Under the pieces are notes generated by a model, which saw only the letters and a list, made by a program, of their open reading frames with translations, was not told the DNA's origin and made no database searches. Shown piece after piece: positions 9,322-16,650 of a stretch of 26,341 nt of DNA. The first letter of the stretch is position 1; each line of letters begins with the position of its first letter. The translations under genes and the position numbers were made by a program. Source of the stretch: DATAMF01 sp964472565 (GTDB lineage Bacteria; Chloroflexota; Anaerolineae; Aggregatilineales; Aggregatilineaceae); NCBI GenBank assembly GCA_964472565.1, contig CAYYNB010000078.1:1-26341 (forward strand), read 5' to 3'.

Positions 9322-10161
9322 CTAGCGCTCGAGGAATACGCCCACGGTATCACCCACCGCTTTGCGGGCGATGTCGTCGAACGCCGTACCCACAACCAGA
9401 ATATTGACACCCGTTCCGATGAACGCCTTGAAGTTCTGGGCGTTGATGCCGCCTTCGGCCAGGGTCGGGACGGTCACGGACCCCAGCATAGCTTCCAGCC
9501 GCTCGCGCACCGGGTTCGGAATTTGACCCGCCGCCACGCCCTCATAGCTCATGCCGGTCATCAGGCCGATCAGGTCCACGCCAACCTCCTGCATGCAGCG
9601 GGCCGTTTCAGCCACCTGGGCCGGGGTCTCGGCCGGGATGCCGAACAGGTGGCGGTCCGATGGATGCGCGATGTAAGCGTCCACCAGCATGCCGTACTTG
9701 TGGCACAGGGCAACGACGTCTTCCAGATCCTCATACGTCGACTTGTGCGTGTGCAGCCCGTCCGCGCCGGCGCGCGCCAGTATAAAGGCCTGCTCATCGG
9801 TGAAGGGGGTCGGCATGGTCTCGGTGAAGGATCCCGGCACGCCAACGGTGATGAAAACCTCCGGTCCGACCACCGCGCGCACGCCGGCAACCACTTTGAC
9901 CATTTCATCGAATGCGATCTCGTGGCGCACTTCTTCGGCGTCGTGCATGCTGGTGACGCCCTTGTGGCCGCGCGCCAGGGCTACCGCCGGATGGTTGGGT
10001 TCGAGCAGCCGCGCGCCGGCCTTTACGGCCGCCAGCGCCAGGCGCGCATCATCACCGGTAATGCCTGTCGCGAGCAGGGTCGTTCCGCCGTGCGCCGTTA
10101 TCGCGTCGGTCACTTTCTTCAGTCCAAACTCGCGCTTGCGCTGCATATCTCCAATAATCAT
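9322..10161 (-). CDS. Phosphate-binding TIM-barrel protein (aldolase/epimerase-like), exact reaction unknown
   Basis: A 279-residue protein with alternating beta/alpha pattern. Its C-terminal phosphate-binding signature is TLAEGGINAQNF followed by TGVNILVVGTAF, as in HisA/ThiE/HUMPS-like barrels. Other conserved-looking strand ends are LLEPNHPA, VFITVGVPGSFTET, GADGLHTHK and DAYIAHPSDR; the His/Lys/Glu-rich loops suggest a sugar-phosphate or amino-sugar-phosphate ligand. It starts at ATG 10161 with GGAG 8 bases upstream and lies 19 bases after the EIIC-like permease, so the two form one operon. A role in processing the sugar delivered by that permease is an inference from adjacency. The specific enzyme was not recognised. 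Confidence 0.75.
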   Translation of the reverse strand: MIIGDMQRKREFGLKKVTDAITAHGGTTLLATGITGDDARLALAAVKAGARLLEPNHPAVALARGHKGVTSMHDAEEVRHEIAFDEMVKVVAGVRAVVGPEVFITVGVPGSFTETMPTPFTDEQAFILARAGADGLHTHKSTYEDLEDVVALCHKYGMLVDAYIAHPSDRHLFGIPAETPAQVAETARCMQEVGVDLIGLMTGMSYEGVAAGQIPNPVRERLEAMLGSVTVPTLAEGGINAQNFKAFIGTGVNILVVGTAFDDIARKAVGDTVGVFLER

Positions 10162-10180
10162 GATCGTTTCTCCGTTCTAC

Positions 10181-11761
10181 CTACGCTACCGGCGCGGCCG
10201 ACTGTTCGGGTTCCACTTCGGCTTTCTTGGCCGTTTTGTTGAAGACCACCGTCAGGGCAAAAGCGACGCCCATGCCCACCAGCATGGAGATCAGGAAGCC
10301 GATTGGGTTGTTTGAAAGGGTTGGGGCAACCAGCGAGGGCACGTACGCCGTGCCGCGCGCGTTGAAGAACCCGCAGAACGCGCCCGAGGCCATCGCGGCG
10401 AAGAGGGCCGTGCCGAAGATGCGCTTGTCGGCGAACATGAACGGGTAAGCCGCTTCGACGAAGGTGCCGAACCCAACGTTGACCAGGAAGCCGGGGGCAG
10501 CGACGGATGCTTCGCTCTTCTGGCGCGGGGCGATAATGTTGGCCAGGGTGATGCCGGCCGAGACCATCACGAGGCCGGTCATGTCGACAGCGCCGAGGAA
10601 GCTGTTGCCGGTGGTTTCCATCTCGAGCAGCACGATCGGCAGGATCGCGGCGTGGTACACGCCGCCGATGATCGCCGGCCAGATCAGGAGGCCTGCGATC
10701 GCGCCGGCGAGGACCGGGTTGAAAGCCAGCGCCGCTTCGATCAATCCGCGCACGCCGTTGCCGAGCCAGAGCGTGATCGGCGCGAGGATAAAATAGATCA
10801 CGATGCCGGATGCCAGGCCGCCGATGGCGCCGGCGATCAGGCTGGCGGTAGTGGTGGGGAAGCGCATGCGGAAAGCCCAGTTGAGCAGGTAGCTGGCGAG
10901 AATGCCCGCGCCGATACCGCCTAAGATGCCGCCCAGGATGCCGCCGTTCACCGACAGCACGCCCGCGACCACGCCGGCCACAATGCCGACTTCCTCAAGA
11001 CCAGAGACCTGCTTGGCTGCCACAACCGCCACGATAACGGGCAGGGCCGCGATCAGGGTGTCAAATAGCGGTCCAACTGATCCGGACAGGAAGGGGATCT
11101 TGCCGATCGCCAGGATCAGGGCCATGGCGATAAAGCCGGGCAGGGAGCCCATCATGATACTGCGGAAGTTGATGCGCTTCCAGATGCTGCCGGTCTGCAC
11201 TTCGGTGGCTTTGCCAATCACGGGCGTGTACTTGGTTTTCCAGGTGGAAGCAAAGGCCGAGATATAGCCTACCGCGCGGGTGCGGTTGGTGGTGCCTGTG
11301 GTGCCGGAAGCGGAAACCACGTTCGCGCCGAGCGAGCGCGCATCGGCCATCGACGTGCCGCCCGTGCCCGCGACCGGGATCTTGGTTTCGGCGGCAGCGG
11401 CGATGACTTCGCGGTTGGTGTTCTTCGGATCGGCGCTGATCATAACCAGGGCGTCCACGGAGCCGTTGCGGATGGCGGCGGCCAGCCCGCTGGAAGCAGC
11501 CTTCGCCGCTTCATTCGCTTCGGCCAGCGTCATTTCCGGCCCGGCGCTTGGACCCTCAGGGGATTGGGTCCAAACGCGGGCGGTGGTCTTGTCGGTGACA
11601 TGATCCATCGAAGAAGAGGTGCCAACAAATACAATGTCGCTGACTTCAAAACCAGCGGCTGCGGCCTGGCGGACAATTTCATCCAGCATGCCTTGCGGGT
11701 CTTTCCCGCCGAGCACATACAGGTGTCCTCCAGAACTTCCAATGATTGCAATCCTTTTCAT
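10181..11761 (-). CDS. EIIC-like fructose-family permease fused to an unknown Gly-rich N-terminal domain
   Basis: A 526-residue protein in two parts. Residues 1 to about 200 are soluble and look like a Rossmann-type fold: a start IAIIGSSGGHLYVLGGKDP, then IVFVGTSSSMD, DALVMISADPKNTN and VAGTGGTSMADARSLGANV. The remainder is a multi-helix membrane region resembling the EIIC of fructose/mannitol-type PTS permeases, with the conserved glutamate retained in GFGTFVEAAYPFMFADKR. Neither EIIB nor EIIA is recognisable in the protein or next to it, so phosphotransferase coupling is doubtful. The C-terminus is a short hydrophilic tail. AAGGAG precedes ATG 11761. It is the first gene of a two-gene operon with the TIM-barrel protein. 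The membrane assignment is firm; the function of the N-terminal domain is unknown. Confidence 0.8.
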   Translation of the reverse strand: MKRIAIIGSSGGHLYVLGGKDPQGMLDEIVRQAAAAGFEVSDIVFVGTSSSMDHVTDKTTARVWTQSPEGPSAGPEMTLAEANEAAKAASSGLAAAIRNGSVDALVMISADPKNTNREVIAAAAETKIPVAGTGGTSMADARSLGANVVSASGTTGTTNRTRAVGYISAFASTWKTKYTPVIGKATEVQTGSIWKRINFRSIMMGSLPGFIAMALILAIGKIPFLSGSVGPLFDTLIAALPVIVAVVAAKQVSGLEEVGIVAGVVAGVLSVNGGILGGILGGIGAGILASYLLNWAFRMRFPTTTASLIAGAIGGLASGIVIYFILAPITLWLGNGVRGLIEAALAFNPVLAGAIAGLLIWPAIIGGVYHAAILPIVLLEMETTGNSFLGAVDMTGLVMVSAGITLANIIAPRQKSEASVAAPGFLVNVGFGTFVEAAYPFMFADKRIFGTALFAAMASGAFCGFFNARGTAYVPSLVAPTLSNNPIGFLISMLVGMGVAFALTVVFNKTAKKAEVEPEQSAAPVA

Positions 11762-11944
11762 TCAGCATTCTCCTTGGGGGTTAATCGCGGATCGATAGAG
11801 AGCGTAGTAACAAATTTTTGTCTTTGCAAACTGCAGCACCTCCTCCACCGCAAGATAGAACCGCATCCCGGAACTTCAGAAACCGCTATAATACCGATGA
11901 GGGAACTCATCTTACTTTACCGGGTGAAGCAGGTAACCGTCAAG

Positions 11945-11973
11945 CTGCAAATATGGCAAGCGAAGGGTATAAA
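11945..11973 (+). promoter_or_regulatory. Candidate promoter for the gene at 12092
   Basis: CTGCAA (11945-11950), a 17-base spacer, then TATAAA (11968-11973). The -35 box is weak and the -10 box is fair. The predicted start falls near 11980, immediately upstream of the palindromes at 11989-12014. Confidence 0.3.
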
Positions 11974-11988
11974 AATGCAACCATCGAA

Positions 11989-12014
11989 TTCCATTAATGG
12001 AACTAACCAGTTCC
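11989..12014. promoter_or_regulatory. Two overlapping palindromes, candidate operator
   Basis: TTCCATTAATGGAA at 11989-12002 is a perfect 14-bp palindrome. It overlaps GGAACT-AACC-AGTTCC at 11999-12014, a perfect 6-bp inverted repeat. The pair sits just downstream of a candidate -10 box and about 80 bases before the start of a putative regulator, the usual place for a repressor site. The binding protein is unknown. Confidence 0.4.
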
Positions 12015-12091
12015 AAAACGCCGACCGCGAGAGCGGGCATATTTTCGCTGCCTAGCTGCAGCGTTCTGGCGTCGACCGTAAAACGATCCTG

Positions 12092-13054
12092 ATGGAAATC
12101 GGCGAGTCTGGGGAATCGATTGGGGATATTGGCGATAAATCCTTCAAGCAGTGGACCAGCGACGGCGAATCATCCCGCAGGGTGAGTGGGGCAACCCCGG
12201 AAATCCGCGGAGACCGGCTGATTGCCCTCGTGCGCTGGTTCGTGCGCGAGAATGCCCACCGTGCCCGGCCGGTGATGAGCACCACGGAACTTCGCCAACT
12301 GTATGCCCTGTACCAGGATCTGCCGGTAAAAAACCGCTTGCAGTTTCGCCGCCTGATTCACGATCTGGAGATCCAGACCGGCGAGCGCGAAGCGGATTTC
12401 TCCTTCGCCACCGACTGGAAGCGCCATCTGGCGGACTGGCCGGTGTTCTGTTTTGTCCTGGATACCTATTGGTGCGTGCGCGCTTCGACCAGTTACGAGA
12501 TGGCGCTGGCGGGCTATACCGAAAAAGATATGACGTTCTGGGGCTGGTGGCACCGCCTGACGGCCAGCCGCAGCGGAAAGCCCAAGTATTCACCCGACAG
12601 CCCGCGCTACCCGCTGCGCGGCCCGTATGCCGACGCGTATTACCGGCTGCAGCTGGAACGCTTCCGCGCCGAAACCGAGCCGCTCCGGCAGGCAGGCGAT
12701 GCGCGCTATCTGGCGCTGCTGGACCTGCTCAAGGGGACGGCGCGTTTCAACGAAATGTGGGACTCGGTGCGGGAAATCAACCCCGCCCGCCAGCACCCGT
12801 TTGGCATCCCCGTGCCCTTCTTCCGCCATGACGGCACGCTGCTGTGGATGCTGGAGGTACACACCATCATTCCCAATACGCCCAATTACCGCCTGATCGT
12901 GTGGGTCCCACTGAACGAGGACTCGGCCGAATACCAGGGCGAGGTGCGGCGGCAGGCAGACCAGAGCGGACAGTTCAGTCGCAGGGCGTTTTTTATCGAG
13001 GATTTTGCTGAGCACTTCTCGCTGGATGAACGTTTTGCCCTTGGGTTAAAGTAG
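12092..13054 (+). CDS. Putative MmyB-like ligand-binding (PAS-type) regulatory protein
   Basis: A protein of up to 320 residues. The first 40 or so residues are low in structure. A helical stretch (IRGDRLIALVRWFVRENAHRA to NRLQFRRLIHDLE) follows, then a mixed alpha/beta region rich in Trp, Tyr and Arg (WPVFCFVLDTYWCVRASTSY, MTFWGWWHRLTASRSGKP). That region resembles the PAS-like ligand-binding half of MmyB-type transcription factors. The HTH domain normally preceding it is not evident. No good ribosome binding site precedes ATG 12092; GTG 12182 or ATG 12274 could be the real start. An in-frame TAG at 12053 rules out a longer form. The family call is tentative, but the reading frame itself is convincing. 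Confidence 0.6.
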   Translation: MEIGESGESIGDIGDKSFKQWTSDGESSRRVSGATPEIRGDRLIALVRWFVRENAHRARPVMSTTELRQLYALYQDLPVKNRLQFRRLIHDLEIQTGEREADFSFATDWKRHLADWPVFCFVLDTYWCVRASTSYEMALAGYTEKDMTFWGWWHRLTASRSGKPKYSPDSPRYPLRGPYADAYYRLQLERFRAETEPLRQAGDARYLALLDLLKGTARFNEMWDSVREINPARQHPFGIPVPFFRHDGTLLWMLEVHTIIPNTPNYRLIVWVPLNEDSAEYQGEVRRQADQSGQFSRRAFFIEDFAEHFSLDERFALGLK

Positions 13055-13214
13055 AAGGCTGTAATAACAATGTCCAGTTGAAACCCGCGGTGTTTACCTT
13101 ACACATCGACACTGACCATTCACGAATTCAATATTTCACCATTTTGCCATGATGAATAATTCCTGGCAGTAGGCAAGGAGCATCTGGCAGCTTGACCAAA
13201 GCGGTGTAAAACCT

Positions 13215-13248
13215 GAGGCCCCTGGCAAATGCATTTGCCAGGGGCCTC
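13215..13248. repeat. Perfect 34-bp palindrome
   Basis: The left arm GAGGCCCCTGGCAAATG (13215-13231) is followed directly by its exact reverse complement (13232-13248), with no mismatch and no spacer. In RNA it would form a long GC-rich hairpin, so it may end transcription of the gene at 12092 or of the leftward peptide gene at 13281. No T-run follows on the + strand. The rest of the gene-poor stretch 13055-13601 holds the Lys/Asp peptide gene and a decayed fragment, listed separately. No other signal was seen there. Confidence 0.6.
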
Positions 13249-13280
13249 TTCAGTGTGAAGGCGATGATGTCGAAATTAAC

Positions 13281-13355
13281 TCACTTCTTGTCTTTCTTTT
13301 TGTCTTTTTTCTTCTTCTTGTCTTTGTCTTTCCCCTTATCCTTGTCTTTGCCCAT
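13281..13355 (-). CDS. 24-residue Lys/Asp-repeat small protein
   Basis: A very short frame starting at ATG 13355 and ending at TGA 13281. It is preceded by a near-ideal ribosome binding site (AAGGAGG, 13361-13367, 5 bases from the ATG). The peptide begins MGKDKDKGKDKDKKK and continues only with Lys and Asp: fifteen Lys, six Asp, two Gly and the initiator Met. Both AAA and AAG encode Lys, so it is not a simple slipped homopolymer. It cannot fold as a globular domain; a polyanion-binding (RNA, DNA or cell-wall polymer) or charge-buffering role is possible but speculative. The ribosome binding site is the main evidence that it is translated. Confidence 0.5.
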   Translation of the reverse strand: MGKDKDKGKDKDKKKKKDKKKDKK

Positions 13356-13407
13356 CCGTTCCTCCTTTACATAAAATCCTGTGTTACCCGTAATCAAATG
13401 ATAGCAT

Positions 13408-13557
13408 TTAATTGATAATTGCTCGCATAGTATCGCTCTCCACCTTGTAAACAGGCTGTACGGATTCTACGATGCCGATCGCCAATCCGGGGATGCCCCA
13501 GCGAATGATGATTGCCTCCAGCTTGTGCACTATTGGCGCGTATGGAAAGTATGCGGC
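13408..13557 (-). pseudogene. Fragment resembling the N-terminus of a serine beta-lactamase-family protein
   Basis: On the minus strand, codons from 13557 to the TAA at 13408 are open between two stops. They read AAYFPYAPIVHKLEAIIIRW, then GIPGLAIGIVESVQPVYKVE. The part IIIRWGIPGLAIGIV closely resembles the start of class C/esterase-type beta-lactamase domains (RxxIPGLAIAIVxDG). The rest of such a protein is absent, so this is best read as a relic. The match is short, and a chance resemblance cannot be excluded. Confidence 0.35.
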
Positions 13558-13601
13558 CTACAAGAAGGTCGAAACCCGCAAGACACGGGCACGTTCATAG
13601 A

Positions 13602-14249
13602 TCAATTCAACTTTAGATCCACCCCCATCCCATGCAGCTCCTCCGCCAATTGCTCGGGTGACCTGAAATGGATCGCCTGAAAGCCCAGGTCCCTGGCGGC
13701 GGCAACATTCTTTTCATGATCATCGATAAACACGCATTCCTGCGCTGGGCGGCCCACACGCTCTAGCAGCAGCTCGAAAATCTCCCGATCAGGCTTAATC
13801 AGCTTCACCTCCCCGGAAACCACAACATTGTCGAACCAGGCAAAGAACGGGTACATCTCGCGCACGATTGCGAATTTCTCTGCCGGCCAGTTGCTTAGCC
13901 CATAGAGTGGATAGCCCTTCTCCTTCAGCGTCCACAAGATCTCCACCACCGGCTGAATGGGCCCTCCGATCGCTTCTAGATAGCGCCTGTCATAGGCCAG
14001 GATCAACTCGCTGTATTCCGGAAAGCGCGCTGCCAGCTCCGCCGTGCCCTGCGCAAGCGTGCGCCCCCGGTCATTCTCCACGTTCCACCCGGCAAAATCC
14101 ACCGCATGTAAGAACTGCTTCGTCGCCTCCGGATCCTCGCCGAGAAAGTGACGGTAGAGGTAGTACGGATTCCAATCGATCAGCACGCCGCCAAAGTCAA
14201 AAACAATCGCTGGTCCCAATTCCCTATTTTTCGGCATAAGTATCTGCAT
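13602..14249 (-). CDS. HAD-superfamily hydrolase (subfamily IA, YihX-like)
   Basis: A 215-residue haloacid dehalogenase-type phosphatase. Motif I is FDFGGVLIDWN (nucleophile Asp18), motif II is LSNW, the motif III lysine is in KLIKPDREIF, and motif IV is FIDDHEKN. The position two residues after the nucleophile is Gly rather than Asp, as in sugar-phosphate phosphatases of the YihX type and in haloacid dehalogenases. It is probably a cytoplasmic small-phosphate hydrolase, perhaps for a hexose phosphate; the substrate cannot be read from sequence. ATG 14249 has only a weak AGAG site, and ATG 14237 is an alternative. No tight operon partner is seen. Confidence 0.87.
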   Translation of the reverse strand: MQILMPKNRELGPAIVFDFGGVLIDWNPYYLYRHFLGEDPEATKQFLHAVDFAGWNVENDRGRTLAQGTAELAARFPEYSELILAYDRRYLEAIGGPIQPVVEILWTLKEKGYPLYGLSNWPAEKFAIVREMYPFFAWFDNVVVSGEVKLIKPDREIFELLLERVGRPAQECVFIDDHEKNVAAARDLGFQAIHFRSPEQLAEELHGMGVDLKLN

Positions 14250-14427
14250 CTTCTCTAAGTTTTATGGTTAGCAATACCTTCGCCAAAATTCGTTGAATGA
14301 AGTTGGCTATTCGGCATTGGCAACAAGTTAAGATGAAGCGTTGAGGCATCGAGGGTTTTGGACGCTACTCAATCACCCATCGTTTCTTGTTTTACCGGTA
14401 CAGATGGAGAGCGGCATTTTCCAGATG

Positions 14428-14922
14428 CTACCGGCTTGAATCCGTGAGAGACGCTTGCAGCCGGTGAAGCGTTTGAATGAGCTGCTCCTGCTCTGTTTCG
14501 TTCAAGACATTCAGCCACACCTTTTGATGCTGGTGCACGATAGGGCGAAACTGATTGGCAACCTGGCGGCCAGAGTCCGTCAGTTCGACCAATAACATAC
14601 GCCGGTCAGACGGGTGCGGCTGTCTTTTTACATACCCCCGCTTTTCAAGAGAGTCAAGCAAGCTGGTGACGCTGGCCCGGCTGATGATCAACCGGTCTGC
14701 GATATGATTTGGCGATACGGAGGTCTCGGAGGTCGCCAGGATGCTGAGGACCAATCCAGTAGCCGGGCTCAGATCAAAGGGTAGGAGCAAGCTACTGATG
14801 CGTTTTTGAAGCAGTTCAGCAGTGAAGACCAGGTTCATTGCGCATTCGGTCGCTGTAGCGCTTGCGTCTGGATAAAGCTCCTCAAAATCTGGCGCGATCT
14901 TAATGGACAAATTGTTAGACAT
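14428..14922 (-). CDS. MarR-family transcriptional regulator
   Basis: A 164-residue winged-helix repressor. The recognition region reads SVSPNHIADRLIISRASVTSLLDSLEKRGYVKR and the wing HPSDRRMLLVELTDSGR, followed by a helical dimerisation tail. ATG 14922 was chosen because AGGTGA lies 8-9 bases upstream; an upstream GTG (14934) overlaps that site. It is transcribed divergently from the cupin gene across a short promoter region with an inverted repeat. This is the usual arrangement for a MarR protein controlling itself and its neighbour, probably in response to a small aromatic or toxic compound (inference from the family). Confidence 0.88.
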   Translation of the reverse strand: MSNNLSIKIAPDFEELYPDASATATECAMNLVFTAELLQKRISSLLLPFDLSPATGLVLSILATSETSVSPNHIADRLIISRASVTSLLDSLEKRGYVKRQPHPSDRRMLLVELTDSGRQVANQFRPIVHQHQKVWLNVLNETEQEQLIQTLHRLQASLTDSSR

Positions 14923-14937
14923 CTTATTATTCACCTA

Positions 14938-14977
14938 TTGACAAATATAATCAGAACGCTTATAGTTAGAAGTATAA
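14938..14977 (+). promoter_or_regulatory. Promoter of the cupin gene with a candidate MarR operator
   Basis: A consensus -35 TTGACA (14938-14943), a 17-base spacer and TATAGT (14961-14966) drive transcription toward the cupin gene. An imperfect inverted repeat, TTATAGTTA / GAAGTATAA at 14960-14977 (seven of nine positions pair), overlaps the -10 box. Binding of the divergently encoded MarR protein there would block the promoter. Confidence 0.6.
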
Positions 14978-15015
14978 CATAATTTCCTTTCAGGTTCAAG
15001 AACGGAGATGGAAAG

Positions 15016-15498
15016 ATGGAGATTAAAGTAGCTGCGAATCAAGCGAAGATACTGGCCTCAGGGGAAGGGCTGAGACTCCAGTCTGGCCCAGGCCGGGATC
15101 TCATTTTCAAAGTCACGGGTGAGGATACTGGCGGTGCATTCGACTATTTCATCGTTGAGGTCGCGCCAAATGGGGGCCCGCCGCTGCACGTTCACCACAA
15201 GCAGGAGGAAACCATCCACATCCTGAAAGGACGTTACAAGGTTCGCATCGGTGACGATATTTCCTACCTCGAGGAAGGCGGCTTTGCTTATATGCCATCC
15301 AAACTCCCCCATGCTTTCCTGAACCTCACCGATCAACCGGGCGAGATCATCGTTGTCTATACCCCCGGCGGCGGGCACAGGTTCTTCGAAGAGTTTGGGC
15401 CGCTATCCCGGATGGGGCCGCCTGACCCGAAGGTGATTGGGCCGCTCTTTACCAAATATGACATGTCTCTTCTGGGGCCACCCTTGACCCCGGATTAA
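15016..15498 (+). CDS. Cupin-domain protein (quercetinase-like fold)
   Basis: A 160-residue single-domain cupin. The metal-binding set is visible: His58 and His60 in PPLHVHHKQEET, Glu64, and His99 in KLPHAFLN. The rest has the glycine-rich turns of a jelly-roll (GDDISYLEEGGFAYMPS, EIIVVYTPGG). Such proteins bind a divalent metal and include dioxygenases, isomerases and sensors, so the exact reaction is unknown. GGAG lies 8 bases upstream of ATG 15016. It is controlled from the TTGACA/TATAGT promoter shared with the divergent marR-like gene and ends at a strong terminator, so it is a single-gene unit. Confidence 0.86.
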   Translation: MEIKVAANQAKILASGEGLRLQSGPGRDLIFKVTGEDTGGAFDYFIVEVAPNGGPPLHVHHKQEETIHILKGRYKVRIGDDISYLEEGGFAYMPSKLPHAFLNLTDQPGEIIVVYTPGGGHRFFEEFGPLSRMGPPDPKVIGPLFTKYDMSLLGPPLTPD

Positions 15499-15515
15499 TA
15501 CCGAATGCTTCTGAC

Positions 15516-15556
15516 AAAAAAGCCATCTCGGATATCTTGTCCGAGATGGCTTTTTT
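15516..15556. terminator. Rho-independent terminator after the cupin gene
   Basis: A 12-bp perfect stem (AGCCATCTCGGA, 15521-15532, with TCCGAGATGGCT, 15540-15551) with a 7-base loop is followed by six T. Five A precede the stem, so it can also work on the other strand for the leftward TPR gene. Confidence 0.92.
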
Positions 15557-15742
15557 AACAGGTGGTTTCCAGGAGCGCTAAACGCCCAGTTTTCTAGCCT
15601 TCCCAAAGTCCATCGCGGACGAAGATATTGGTTAACGTGAGGCATTTTAGCATTAATAGAGGTTGGATTTCCAAAAGACAGCGACTTCCTTGAAACAGGA
15701 TGAGAGCCTTTCACGTATTCGACCGTGTAGCTGGCATCACCG

Positions 15743-16381
15743 CTAGGAGAAGAGCTCGTCTGTTGACCAACCAGCCGGGCGTTTGTCTTTTCTCTCCCGC
15801 AGTTCATCGGCCAGATTATCGCAGCAGTAAGCCATCAGGCGGCAGGCATACTCCTCTTCATAGATTTCCGGCAGCCGCAGGTAATCGGACAGATACCAAA
15901 TTGCACCGGTCCAGTTACCGGTCTTCGCCTTAGCCTCAGCCGCATACATTACCGCGCAAGCATGGCGGGGATTCATCTCGGCGGCCTGGTTCAAATCGCG
16001 CACGGCTTCCGGCAGGTGGTCAAGCTTCATGTGAATGCGCCCGCGTACATACCAGGCACGCTGGAACTCAGGCTGGAACCCAATGGCGACATCCAGCAGT
16101 TCAAGCGCCGATCCAACGTTAGTGGATTCAAGGATCACACCGCGGCAAAAATACTCGGCAGCCGAATCTGGCGCCAGCGCATGAACCGCCCTCAAATCCC
16201 CCAGGACGTGAGCCGGATCGCCCATCGCAAACCACAGGTAGAAGTTTTCAATATATACATCCAGGCAGTCCGGATGGTCGCGCTTGACCGTATCGATGAA
16301 GCTGGAAGCACTTGCCAGGTCATGCAGATCGCACAGCTCTCGAATCAAAGCCAGGCGTTCGCTCAAGGGATACGCTTCCAT
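15743..16381 (-). CDS. TPR-repeat protein
   Basis: A 212-residue helical protein with tetratricopeptide-like repeats: AEYFCRGVILESTNVGSALELLDVAIGF, then AWYVRGRIHMKLDHLPEAVRDLNQAAEMNP, then ACAVMYAAEAKAKTGNWTGAIWYLSDYLRLP. There is no signal peptide or membrane helix, so it is probably a cytoplasmic protein-protein interaction module. The ribosome binding site is weak. It stands alone between the cupin terminator and the left end of the mobile element. No specific partner can be proposed. Confidence 0.72.
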   Translation of the reverse strand: MEAYPLSERLALIRELCDLHDLASASSFIDTVKRDHPDCLDVYIENFYLWFAMGDPAHVLGDLRAVHALAPDSAAEYFCRGVILESTNVGSALELLDVAIGFQPEFQRAWYVRGRIHMKLDHLPEAVRDLNQAAEMNPRHACAVMYAAEAKAKTGNWTGAIWYLSDYLRLPEIYEEEYACRLMAYCCDNLADELRERKDKRPAGWSTDELFS

Positions 16382-16450
16382 CGTCTCTATTCCCGTTTAA
16401 TCAACAAGGTAGGGGTCCGGCAGGCAGCTCTGGCATGACAATCATTTTGT

Positions 16451-16488
16451 ATATCCTACACTGCCTGGCCCAGGCGATTGTAGTATAT
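16451..16488. repeat. Nested inverted repeat
   Basis: The outer arms ATATCCTACA and TGTAGTATAT pair at nine of ten positions. The inner arms GCCTGG and CCAGGC (16463-16475) pair perfectly around one base. It lies between the TPR gene and the left end of the integrated element, and could be a recombination or transcription-end structure. Confidence 0.45.
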
Positions 16489-16614
16489 CTGTTCTATAAT
16501 CAATATACGGGGTTTTGAATCGCAAGTCAAGCAGGTATCAAGCTTCGATCGAGCAGCTTCCAAACACCACTTATCCTGAACAGCAAGCGCTTCCACCCCC
16601 AAAAAGGCGTCAAG

Positions 16615-16650
16615 ATCATTTGGCGAGACCATTCGGTCTCGCCAAATGAT
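16615..16650. repeat. Perfect 16-bp inverted repeat at the left element boundary
   Basis: ATCATTTGGCGAGACC (16615-16630), loop ATTC, then the exact reverse complement (16635-16650). The following bases (TCTTT) are only a short T-run. The truncated reading frame to the right opens exactly at its last base, so it marks a junction as well as a possible terminator for leftover transcription. Confidence 0.7.

Larger units (their letters stand above)
11762..12091. other. Divergent intergenic control region
   Basis: No gene is supported here. It separates the leftward permease operon from the rightward regulator-like gene. It contains the ribosome binding site of the permease, an isolated TATAAT at 11887-11892 without a good -35 box, and a more complete promoter candidate plus palindromes at 11945-12014, listed separately. 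An open frame on the + strand ends at the TAG at 12053 and is mostly antisense to the permease, so it was not accepted. Confidence 0.6.

Noticed and set aside
9259..10242. 327-codon + strand frame opposite the TIM-barrel gene
   Set aside because: Shadow of the strongly coding minus-strand gene; composition is biased to Arg/His/Gln as expected for an antisense frame.
11564..12055. 163-codon + strand frame ending just before the gene at 12092
   Set aside because: Its first 200 bases are antisense to the EIIC-like gene, and it has no ribosome binding site or recognisable motif.
13470..13601. Short + strand frame reading MPIANPGMPQRMM at its start
   Set aside because: No ribosome binding site; the opposite strand gives a better family resemblance.
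15403..15807. 134-codon minus-strand frame across the cupin terminator
   Set aside because: Runs through a strong terminator and overlaps two well-supported genes; no domain seen.
16435..16518. 27-residue hydrophobic peptide frame starting at ATG 16435
   Set aside because: No ribosome binding site, and the inverted repeat at 16451-16488 explains the constrained sequence better.
16382..16650. attL direct repeat or tRNA target matching the right end at 24600-24660
   Set aside because: Only a 7-base match (AGTATAT) was found between the ends, and no tRNA-like cloverleaf is present at either end.
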